Positions 55,650 to 64,000 of a stretch of DNA of 64,000 bases are shown here, in pieces. Numbering within the stretch: position 1 is the stretch's first letter; each line of letters opens with the position of its first letter. The stretch comes from Pomphorhynchus laevis (taxonomy: Eukaryota > Acanthocephala > Palaeacanthocephala > Echinorhynchida > Pomphorhynchidae), in assembly GCA_012934845.2 (NCBI GenBank), contig WNNJ02000927.1:1-64000 (forward strand), written 5' to 3'. A program made the translations under genes and the position numbers. Below the pieces are notes generated by a model. The model worked only from the letters and a program-made list of their open reading frames with translations. It had not been told where the DNA came from and did no database searches.

Positions 55650-55870
55650 CTTTATAATCAGATCAGTTAACCGAGACTGTATTTTGTACTATATATAAAT
55701 AATTAATAAATATTTTAATCCTAAGATTTTATAAAATTTAGATTTACGTAAAGTAAGAATTTTCAAAAATTTAATTTTTGTGAATCGAATCCTAAATAAT
55801 ATACGATTCATCAGATTTTAAAATTTGAGGAATTTAAATGAACTGCTATTTTATGAGTTTTGTGCCCTAT
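55650..55870 (-). repeat. PLE-like 3'-region copy, second subfamily
   Basis: The plus strand reads ATCAGATCAGTTAACCGAGA, the AT-rich block, CCTAAATAATATACGATTCA and GAACTGCTATTTTATGAGTT. Oriented opposite to the fragment at 55.2 kb, about 385 bp away. Confidence 0.6.
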
Positions 55871-55995
55871 TCCTATTTTATGAGTTTTGTGCCCTAATTT
55901 GGTAGAGGGAAATATTCCTCTACCAAATTTGGTAGAGGGAAACATAAAATATTCCTATTTTATAAGTTTTGTGCCCTAATTTGGTAGAGGGAAAT
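55855..55995. repeat. Local repeats around TTTTGTGCCCTA
   Basis: TTTTATGAGTTTTGTGCCCT occurs twice and a TTTTATAAGTTTTGTGCCCT variant once, mixed with direct and inverted copies of AATTTGGTAGAGGGAAA. Lies 30 bp before FERM exon 12. Confidence 0.85.
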
Positions 55996-56026
55996 TTGCT
56001 TATATTTGCTGATATTTTTTTTCTAG

Positions 56027-56127
56027 TTTTAATGAAAGTATTTCATCAGTACCAACGTTTGAGCCACCCGTTGAGCGTGTCCAGTCTCAAAGAAGAGCAC
56101 GACGCAGCTATTCTGTAGATGTCACTG
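56027..56127 (+). CDS. FERM gene exon 12
   Basis: TTTTTTCTAG acceptor and ACTG|GTAAGC donor; phase 2 in, phase 1 out, as needed. Reads FNESISSVPTFEPPVERVQS then QRRARRSYSVDVT, a Ser/Arg-rich, probably disordered tail typical of 4.1-like proteins. RRARRSYS could be a basophilic-kinase site (inference). Confidence 0.7.
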
Positions 56128-57208
56128 GTAAGCACTTTCATCTTGGTATTAAAATCACTTCACAGTTGAATTAACGTTGGCTTACGGTTGTTAGTTTTAC
56201 GAATCGTGTTTTCCTGAAAATTGAAAAAAGTCATCACAACTTTAATATCTAAATATTTATTTAAATAAGAAATAACATATTCTGATCTATTGCTATCGTT
56301 TTCACTTTTTACTTTGAGGCTGGATCTTGAAATAAGTAAAATGTTAAACTTATCGACATTTCCTAGTCAATATTAGAAATACATCAGAACAAAACGACAA
56401 ACGACAAATAATCTACATTGTTTTCAAACAATGTATTTGATTTGAGGGTTACACAATTTTTGTTCTGGTGATGAATGCTACTAGTAGGCAATAGCGAAGT
56501 ATCAATAAATATATTTATTTCCCCCTGCAAAATATGAAATTTGTTTGTAAATAAAAATTGATTTTTATTGCGCCTCATTTAATATTTTGCTAAATACGTT
56601 TCTTAAAAATCCAAAATATCCACAATAACGCCAAATACAATTTAAACAAAATGCATTAGTGTTTTGATTTTTGCCAAACCATAAAAACGAACTTATTCGT
56701 GGATTTTCAACTACTTGTAGCCGATGCAAAAACATGAGCAGAGTGTTCTTGTATATATCATATGTTACGTAATGTTGCAATTGAACAGTCTACTTCAAAA
56801 TAAAAATAAAACCGATTAAATCGATTTTTTTGTATAACGGAATTAAGGTAAATCTTAAAGGCTATTTAAGGCTTACTTATTTACTCTTGCTTTTAGCAAT
56901 TCTGGTATAAACTAATCATTTGAATATCATTATAAAGCTTATTGCAACGATTATAAATTGGTTACTACCAATAGATTGTATTGATTATCGTTCGAAAACG
57001 ATAATCTTCATTGAATTGTTTGATTATTTAATTTGTGAATTTGATAATCTTAATAAATTTTTATTTTAATAATTTTTACAAATTCTTATTTAATTTGGGT
57101 GAGATACAGAAGTCACTACGTTTTACGTAATCTTGCATAATAAATGTTTTATTTACCTATAATAATACATATATTGGTGCAACACATTACATCTACAATT
57201 GTTTTTAG
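56128..57208. other. FERM intron 12
   Basis: AT-rich, 1,081 bp; small minus-strand frames show no recognisable protein. Confidence 0.5.
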
Positions 57209-57239
57209 AATACTCCCAAGATCAACAGCCTGATGACCG
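57209..57239 (+). CDS. FERM gene exon 13 (micro-exon)
   Basis: GTTTTTAG acceptor and GACCG|GTATGT donor, phase 1 in and phase 2 out. Encodes EYSQDQQPDD. At 31 nt it is small, but the splice sites are good and the phase fits. Confidence 0.55.
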
Positions 57240-57396
57240 GTATGTATTGCATTCCTTGTGTTTTTCGATGTTTGTTTTTATATGATTTTCGTTGTATTTT
57301 GTATTTCATTTGCTGTTTAGCTCTTATTATAACTGACGTCATACGATTAGTTTATAAAATGTGTGTAATAAGCAACAACTTAATTTTTCTTTGCAG

Positions 57397-57454
57397 ATAC
57401 ATTACTCAACAGATTTTGCACTATTTGCAGATTTTCTTGATTATTATTCCCGAC
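57397..57454 (+). CDS. Possible FERM gene exon 14
   Basis: TTTGCAG acceptor, open in the required phase (YITQQILHYLQIFLIIIPD), with a possible donor GAC|GTGAAT. The peptide is unusually hydrophobic, and another frame through the same stretch also looks coding, so this may be wrong or a last exon. Confidence 0.22.
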
Positions 57455-57597
57455 GTGAATTACCAAATTTTGGTGTTTTCATTCAAAGCCCTAAATTGCA
57501 CATTCAACTAACTATTTTTCAAATGCTGATTATTACCCTCGATGTATTTCCGCATATTTGTTTCATGTTTTTACTATAATAATCAAGATTTTATTTA

Positions 57598-59165
57598 AAC
57601 ACTATATAACCGATAAAAAATTTATAAAAGAAACATGCAAAAAAATAATCGTAAAAAACAATCTGGTAGTTCCAGTCAGTCGTCTTCTCCCATTCTACGG
57701 CCTCAGGTCCAGCAGAATCGGATCCTTCCAGCCAATCCAACACGCCGCTCTGCGACTGAATCATCCGGAGACTTTCACCCCTGAAAGAATCTAATCGAGG
57801 CGGACTATGCTCGGTAATCTCGAGATGAAGAGATAGAGAAACCTTCGTATTTGCTCAGGGGAACGTCCTCTCGAAAAGAAGGCTAATCCCGAGATAGCCG
57901 AAGTACCCCAGAGGCGCACTTGGGTTTTCCCATTCAATAACAGATGCTAGAACCGTTTCAGAGCCCAGTAGCTCTTATCAGAATACGTTTTTGTCTATCC
58001 AGGTAAGCTTTCGCCGCACAATTCCCCGTAACACTGAACCCCAAATATTTTACTCGACTCGTGAAGATGGGGAGTGGTTGAGGCTGCAAAATGGAGGAGA
58101 GTGAAGAGATTACTAGTCACTTGAGTTTCTTTTTGGTGGCAGGGGCGCCATGAAAGACTATAACTTGCGATTTGTTGGAGTTTAAAATAAGATTGGATGA
58201 GGGTAACTGATCTTTTAATCTTAAAAAGAAACAGTGATGTCCGAAACTACATCTTTGCACCTGCGTCCAAAGAACAGGGATGTGATATCATCAGCGTATA
58301 CCACAAGATGTTGATCGCGTTTAAATGCCTTGAATAGAACAATAAAGCTAGCAAGATACAAGATAGGAGAAAGTAGGGATCCTTAAGGCACACCCGTAAT
58401 AGGGAGAACTGACGTGCATCAAGGTCGTATTCATAGAAGAACCGCTTGGTGTACAGCAATATCTCTACCCTGTTAACAGTTCTCGCAGGCAACCCGAGAG
58501 ACCTGAAAAAGGAGATAACAAAAGGAATGGAAATGCGGTAAAATGCAGCAGAAAAGTCACGGAAAACAGCCACAGCGAGTTGATGGATATTATCCCGACA
58601 AAACTGATGCATTTTTCTAATTGCTGAATTGACCGAGCGCCATTTGACAAACCGATAAAAAATCGGTGAGATCAAGTTATGCCTCCCTGAATGACCGCGG
58701 ATTTTACGCGCAAGCGCTTTTTCGTAGATGGATATGAGGGAGTTTTGAATCGAAATAGGCCGCAGTTTTTTAGGACATGATACCGGACTATGTTTTGGTA
58801 AAAAATTCTACGACTAATACTGATGCCGGCTACATCGGATGGTGAGATGTAGCCGGCATCAGAAGATAGTGGAGCGACGAACTTAGAGGTGCCCGGAAGT
58901 CCCAGGAATTAAGGATATCCGTAGCAGATTAGTTCTACTCCTGAAGTCACACCAAGGCGGGATTAATTGGGGTGATTGAGCGGCTCTATAATTATGTAAG
59001 GATAGTGACTCCTTCGAAACATTATCAAGGCCTATATTACCAATCTAGCCTAATGCTATATCCTTCCAACAGACAAACTTCTCCTTCTTGAATATCTTCC
59101 AAAAGGAAGACTGAGAAGGGTTAAGATGAGCAATGCTCGCAATATCTCTACCCTTTGGTTCTTTA
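57598..59165 (-). mobile_element. LINE family D copy 3, 5'-truncated
   Basis: Matches 37.46-39.06 kb throughout. RT piece 58,675-58,247 reads VAVFRDFSAAFYRISIPFVI (motif A with the first Asp context altered to RD and Asp to Tyr at the second site), ARTVNRVEILLYTKRFFYEY and so on; motif C is in another frame. The 3' UTR shares TATATAACCGATAAAAAATT with copy 2. It stops at about 59,165, a 5' truncation. An older, inactive copy antisense within the FERM gene. Confidence 0.78.
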
Positions 59166-60304
59166 GTTGAAATTAAATCAATAAAGTATGTTAAATATCA
59201 ACATTTTACTAACTATTTTGATATGCCCTTTTGCTACACGATATGAAAACAAAAAACTTTGTTCGTATTGTTTGTGTAATTTGATGAATCTCATTTTTAA
59301 ATTTATATTTTACTATATAAAACTTTACCATTTAATCAATGATAAGTCTTTTTAATCAATATTTGCCTAGATAATATACTTTTATGGATGCATATATCAC
59401 ATATCACTTATTATTTTCTTCCAAGTTTGTTCGTGTGGAACATTTATCATCGTTTCTTTCTCAGCTTATGGAGTTTTAACGATAAACCTGAGCTTGCCGC
59501 TTTTAAGAACGGTGTGTTTCCGAAAAAGTGTTCATTGTGATTTTAAAATTGTTATAGCTAATTCATGCGACAGTTGTTTGTATACAGTTTGATTAGCACG
59601 ATGTCTAGCATCTTTATTAGATTGAAAACAAAAACAAGCTAAGATTAATAAGATTACGGGTTTGATAGAAAATGTGATGTTAATAACGAGATGTTATATT
59701 TCGCTAAAAAATGAAAACAAACCTTTAATTATGTAGTAGTATTTTTTATTGATTCAGCTCTAGTAAAAATTGATCTAAATCAAATGTTTCTATGATGGTA
59801 TATTATTGATTTTAATATTTAGAAATGGGAATTATAATTATGTTATTGCTGAATCACAGTCACAAAACAAAAGTGACAAAAAATTTTCACAACACAGATC
59901 TGGCAAACATCACAATTCGAAAAATAAACCGGGAAAACTATCAGATCCATTCTCAAACGGAGTGTAATAGCAATGCTTGCTTTTTGTATATTAAAAATTT
60001 GTATTACTTTAATATTAATATATTAATAATTTATTATTATTTAGTTGTTAACAAATAATTCTTCTTAAATTTGCTTTAATATACTTTTCGTAGCGTTGTT
60101 GATTCATATATTTACGGTTCATAGACAAAGATTCGCTCGGGTAAAGTTTGTCGTAGGCATTTATTCTTCTTAATTCGACCTATTTCATTATCTGTGCAAC
60201 ACATAGCTTATTACATAGCACGTACCAGCCAGCTATATGGTATACATAGTAAAACATAGTCAGAGTGTAATTATTACTAATCTGGTATTGAAGAGCATAT
60301 CTAA
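59166..60304. other. Unassigned AT-rich DNA
   Basis: A 77-codon plus frame at 59,825-60,058 is Asn/Ile-rich and without family match. Nothing else recognised. Confidence 0.35.
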
Positions 60305-60562
60305 GAATCAGATCAGATAACTAAGTTTACGTATTTTATACTGTATATAAATCAAAAATAAAGATAAATAATTATAAATAATAAATAATTATAAAAAAAT
60401 TATACGATTAATATTTATATAACGATCAAATAAAAAGCTGAAATTTAAAATAAAAATCAATTTTTATGAATTGTCTAATAAATAAAAGATGATGTATCAG
60501 AATAAGGATTAGAGTTGATCAGGAGGAACTGCTATGCTATCAGGCTTCTGCCCCTGATATTT
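60305..60562 (-). repeat. PLE 3'-region solo copy 8
   Basis: The plus strand reads ATCAGATCAGATAACTAAGT, the AT-rich block, ATGAATTGTCTAATAAATAA, TGATCAGGAGGAACTGCTAT and GCTATCAGGCTTC, where it stops. Close in sequence to copy 5. Confidence 0.72.
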
Positions 60563-60640
60563 TATTTTTTTCGTTTAAAAAAGAAAATTCTAAAATGGTA
60601 GGTATTATATACCTAAAAAATAATTTTGCACAATCAACAG

Positions 60641-60768
60641 CACAGATATTATCAACAAATAAAATTTACTGTTAATGAAAACGCAAACATAGATAAGGAG
60701 CTAGCGCGACTTAAGCGAACGAATGGTGTTACTCTCAACAATCGACAATTTAATGATGATATGCACAG
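60641..60768 (+). CDS. Possible FERM gene exon 15
   Basis: CAACAG acceptor and CACAG|GTGATG donor around an open stretch with protein-like composition: NENANIDKELARLKRTNGV then TLNNRQFNDDMH. Phase 0 in, phase 2 out. No family match. It follows a PLE terminal copy. The alternative is a chance frame. Confidence 0.4.
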
Positions 60769-61530
60769 GTGATGCTCTTGTCGTTTCATTCAATTTCCTC
60801 AATCAGTATTGTATAATTATGCCACAATATGCACCCAATATTTATTAAAATATTGGGTGTGACTGTGGAAGATGTGAATATTGGATGTGACTGTTAGAAT
60901 GATGAAAAATCAGAAGACGCACAAACTTCATCAACACAAATAAATCTACGAGCGCGAAATTGCAATTGAGGGTACACAAAATATCATATTGAGTTAACGA
61001 ATTTGAGTTATTGTTGAACATGTACGCATATCTTATGGTAGTAGTCTACATGATTATATATAGATTTAAATAGGTTTAAAGCGGTTGGAACAAATGATCT
61101 CGCATCATATTACAATAATGTTTGTATTTAATCATTTAATAAACTGGCAGATTTGTTATGCACATATTTTTAATTGGATAATGAAGTAACAGACTTTATC
61201 AAATAATTTCAGGCTATATCTAGCTACCTGATTAATAGTTATATCTATGAATGTATAATTTCGTTGGGCATCTACCGTCTATTTGCTTGTTTTTATTTGG
61301 CTATCGTCTAATTGATTTGACAGCATATGGGAAAATATTTTGTCGAATTTTGTCTCCATTGTTAAAATATCTCAATCAAATAATATTTGCTTATTGCTAG
61401 GCAATCATCACGAGCCGAATACATTCGAAAGAACAGCACTATCAGTCGGCTTATATCAATAAACAATTGCAATGATCAACGGTAAAAATATAAAATGCTG
61501 AATTATCATTTATCTTCTATTTCTATTCAG
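60769..61530. other. Possible last FERM intron
   Basis: AT-rich. ATATTGGGTGTGACTGT and ATATTGGATGTGACTGT form a short direct repeat near 60,840-60,895. No other feature. Confidence 0.35.
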
Positions 61531-61561
61531 GAGATCGCGTATTCTTGATGTGAACGTTTGA
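61531..61561 (+). CDS. Possible last FERM gene exon with stop codon
   Basis: A TTCTATTCAG acceptor followed in the right phase by RSRILDVNV and TGA (61,559-61,561). The short hydrophobic C-terminus ending in Val would suit a PDZ-binding tail, as in some cortical scaffolds; this is inference only. Confidence 0.33.
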
Positions 61562-62929
61562 CAATTACGAGAAAAATGAAGCAAAGATGAGCACCGGCAT
61601 TTACTAAGCTTGTATAATTTTATGGCTGCTACATCAAATACTATTTTCATAAGTGAAAGTGATACACCTTTGTGAAGAATTACAAACAATGTTTATGCCG
61701 ACAAAATCATCATATTTTACCCATTAAGAATGTAGGTTACCATATTATTCATCTCTCATCCTCTTTATCATTGTTTGAACAATGCGAACTACATGCAGAT
61801 GAATGATGTGCCACTATTTGTTGAAGTAGTGATAATAAGTATACGCTAGAAAGATTTACAATGGCTAGCTTTTTTATTCACAAGTTATTACTTCTTTTGT
61901 CGATGTGACTATTTTCATGTATATTAGTACATTTGCGGATTTTAGAATGTGATTTTATGTAAAACTGATTTTGTTTTTATCTTCAATATTTTATTTTAGG
62001 AATATTATTTTGTAAATGCAAAATCTTAACTAACAAATCTTCACATTTTAACTAAAAAATATGCTAGGAGTCAATGGTTTAGGCTACCAAATGTACTGCC
62101 ATAATTGTACTGACTATCAGAATTAATTAACGTTTCACTATTGCTTTTTTATATATAGAGAGAGTTAAAAGTTCTGATAATAATAAATAAAAATAAACTA
62201 ATTACAATTGAGAAAGAGTTCAAATAAATTTGAGACGTATATCTGTTACGCTGCATTGGGCTGGTTTAGAACACTTATTTATTCAGAGCTTTCAGCTTTG
62301 CGGCTTCTTCATTTGATACAAGTGAAAGTATTTTTATCACTTAGATTTTTTCATATTACATACTCGTATAAACATATATCACATTGAATATATATAGCTA
62401 CGGTATCATTACTTTTAACTTCATACAACTTGACTCACAATATACCAAGCTTAAGCCTGACATATTGGTATAGTTTCGTACGCTACTGCTGTGAAATGGT
62501 GCACCCGAAATCATCAGAAAGCTGTGTACCGCTATAGTTTTCTTTTAAACTCCCTTTTTTCACTTTCAAATTCAAACTTCGATTTTTTCGATAGAAAGGT
62601 CTATCCCTTACCGATTAGGCTAGCCATCCGGTACAGCTAAAAATTCTTCAGTATATGAAACCTTCAATGTAATGAATTTTTGAAATTGCATTTTGCGAGA
62701 TGCATTTAAAGAATTCTTTCTTTTATATTTAATACTGATGTGATTATGATATCATAGAATCGGTGCTGGTAATCCTTTGATGGATTCTTTCATTTGTTTA
62801 TAAGTTTTGCTGGATCACACAAGGTGATTTCGCAGCAGAAACGAGTTACGGTATCATTCATTCGTTACTTTTCACTTCATACACCTTATGGGCATAGCCT
62901 TTTTAAGTTAACCTCATGTGATCCATTCT
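61562..62929. other. Possible 3' UTR and downstream DNA
   Basis: If the stop at 61,559 is real, this holds the 3' UTR; AATAAA-type strings occur near 62,182-62,196. TACGGTATCATT followed by TACTTTT...CTTCATAC occurs twice (about 62,400 and 62,848). No coding recognised. Confidence 0.3.
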
Positions 62930-63655
62930 ACGATCAATTATAAAACTATCCTTTAAAGAGATTCTGTGAGAAGACAAGTAACGACAGCAATTAAAATTCC
63001 TACAGAATAAAATTAGGAAGATCCGGAAAGCAGTGATTAGTTTAACGATGCTAGTAGCTTGCCCATGCTACCACGCAAGCAAATTTTCGGAGAAACTTTT
63101 TAATATATCACAAGCTAGCCGAAACGATTGATGGTAGTTCACCCCACCGATGAGTGCTGTTGGCTACCATCAGCTCATCTAGTTGTTATAAAGAAGTGTG
63201 CTCTTCATGTAATCGAATTCCGGTTTTTGTCAACATCTATAATTATGAAACTGAAGCTTATTAGCTCCCGAAACACAGTGCGAACCATTATACTCTTGAA
63301 TTATTAAGCTGTATCCTCAAAGGATTCCATTAGTAAACAAGCAACGACAACAATTAAATCTTTTGTCGATGAAAATTAGGATGATCCGGATAGCACTTGG
63401 GTAGTTTATAGAGGTAATGCCCATGCTACTACGTTAGCAAATTCTCGAAAATGCCTTTTAATATATCACAAGGCAGCCGAAACGACTGATGGTAGTTCAC
63501 CCAACTGATGAGTGCTGCCGGCTACCATCAGCTTGTCTAGGAATGAAAGGAAGTCTGCTCTGCATGTAATCGAACTCCAGTTTTTGGCAACATTTACAAT
63601 GATGAAACTGAAGCTTGTAGGCTCTCGGAGCACAGTGTGAAACATTCTACTATCA
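62930..63655. repeat. Tandem pair of about 358-bp units with a conserved hairpin
   Basis: TAATATATCACAAG at 63,101 and 63,459 (358 bp apart) lies in two long matching units; GATGGTAGTTCACCC, GGCTACCATCAGC and ATGAAACTGAAGCTT recur in both. In each unit TGATGGTAG pairs with CTACCATCA (63,129-63,171; 63,486-63,531), with loop GATGAGTGCTG conserved. Identity is about 80 percent by eye. No open frame. Confidence 0.85.
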
Positions 63656-64000
63656 AATTATATATAAAGAGAAATATTTTTGACAATATTTAATCCGATA
63701 TTAAATATGGATCCCAATAATCGATTATCGAATACACCTTCATGTTTTGGTTTTTCAGCCTAGAATTAATTAAAATAAATACTGAAACATTTTTATATTA
63801 AGATATTTCATTCGATAATAATGTCTTGTGATAGTTAAATATAAAATATTGATACTTAAATAATATGAACATTTAATGTAATTTATCATTGAAGTTTGAA
63901 TTAAATTGAAATAAAATTCGATCAAACTTTATCATAAATTGTTTCAATTTGAACATTTTTCCTTTGCACTCTTTTTTCTTAAGTAAAACAAGATACAAGC
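63656..64000. other. AT-rich window end
   Basis: Nothing recognised. Confidence 0.4.

Larger units (their letters stand above)
25326..61561 (+). other. Host gene: band-4.1-like FERM protein (overview)
   Basis: Thirteen exons join with consistent phase on the plus strand, and three tentative ones would complete the gene; together they give about 430 codons. Residues 1 to about 286 form a whole FERM domain (F1 ubiquitin-like, F2 helical, F3 PH-like lobe). FERM proteins link membrane proteins and lipids to cortical actin. The closest remembered wording is in the EPB41L4/EPB41L5 (Yurt) group, for example FRVRFYASDP, LQVKQDIYTGRL, SEFHLLPYQTEQLELA and VKWLDTYGLESYSV. Intron sizes run from 28 nt to about 10.9 kb, and the long ones carry LINEs, a PLE and palindromes. 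The domain is very well supported; the exact paralogue is not. Confidence 0.85.

Noticed and set aside
57361-57579. Hydrophilic frame IHYSTDFALFADFLDYYSRRE as a FERM exon
   Set aside because: It looks more protein-like than the frame required by exon 13's phase, but no phase-consistent join was found; left unresolved.
62560-62640. tRNA or tRNA-derived SINE on the minus strand
   Set aside because: TGGCTAGCCTAATCGGTAAGG resembles an A-box, but the B-box-like GTTTGAATTTG is poor and no acceptor or anticodon stems form.
63471-63531. Hammerhead-like core in the 358-bp tandem unit
   Set aside because: Strings GAAAC and CTGATGAG occur with a possible stem II, but stem I is absent and the first unit has CCGATGA, so the core is not conserved.
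1-64000. Prokaryotic defence system, CRISPR array, toxin operon or viral genome
   Set aside because: The window shows spliced host exons and eukaryotic retroelements only; no repeat-spacer array or operon-like gene packing was seen.

Overview
The window looks like intergenic and intronic DNA from an AT-rich invertebrate genome. There are no bacterial operons, rRNAs, CRISPR arrays or convincing tRNA genes. The evidence for a metazoan is a split band-4.1-type FERM gene with canonical GT-AG introns, at least seven kinds of LINE, a Penelope-like element (PLE) and many fold-back elements. A mix of very short introns (28, 50, 68 nt) and multi-kilobase introns full of LINEs and PLEs fits a platyhelminth such as a trematode or monogenean best. 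That assignment is inference: no species marker is present.

Layout. 0-5.1 kb: a CR1/Jockey-like LINE (family C, open reading frame) meets, tail to tail, a compact restriction-like-endonuclease LINE (family B) on the minus strand, with a second family-B tail directly behind it. 5.1-20 kb: AT-rich DNA with many solo copies of a PLE 3' region, a long palindrome nested in one of them, a short 3' piece of family A, a decayed family D copy, minisatellites, a CR1-like endonuclease piece and a fossil gag-like scrap. 20-24.3 kb: a family A LINE (CR1/L2-like) lacking its endonuclease, followed by a decayed C-like LINE.

25.3 kb to about 61.6 kb: one host gene on the plus strand. Ten phase-consistent exons (25,333-44,438) encode a complete FERM domain of about 286 residues with EPB41L4/EPB41L5 (4.1-like, Yurt-group) features. 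Further exons at 45.0, 56.0 and 57.2 kb, with more tentative ones at 57.4, 60.6 and 61.5 kb, would make a protein of about 430 residues. Its introns hold pieces of two LINEs (26.8-28.7 kb), a 2.3-kb palindrome (31.5-33.9 kb), the best PLE (35.2-36.8 kb), family D copies (37.5-41.1 and 57.6-59.2 kb), a decayed family A copy (46.8-50.4 kb), several MITE-like palindromes and a minus-strand LINE (family E, 52-54.8 kb) very like a LINE I remember from ray-finned fish.

61.6-64 kb: AT-rich DNA ending in a tandem pair of about 358-bp units, each with a conserved hairpin.

The only gene likely to serve the host is the FERM gene. Everything else recognised is mobile DNA, mostly decayed. The observations most worth following are the giant intronic palindrome, the PLE with conserved folded 3' ends and no C-terminal GIY-YIG domain, the 28-nt intron, and the fish-like LINE. 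Exon borders, copy borders and family names were judged by eye.
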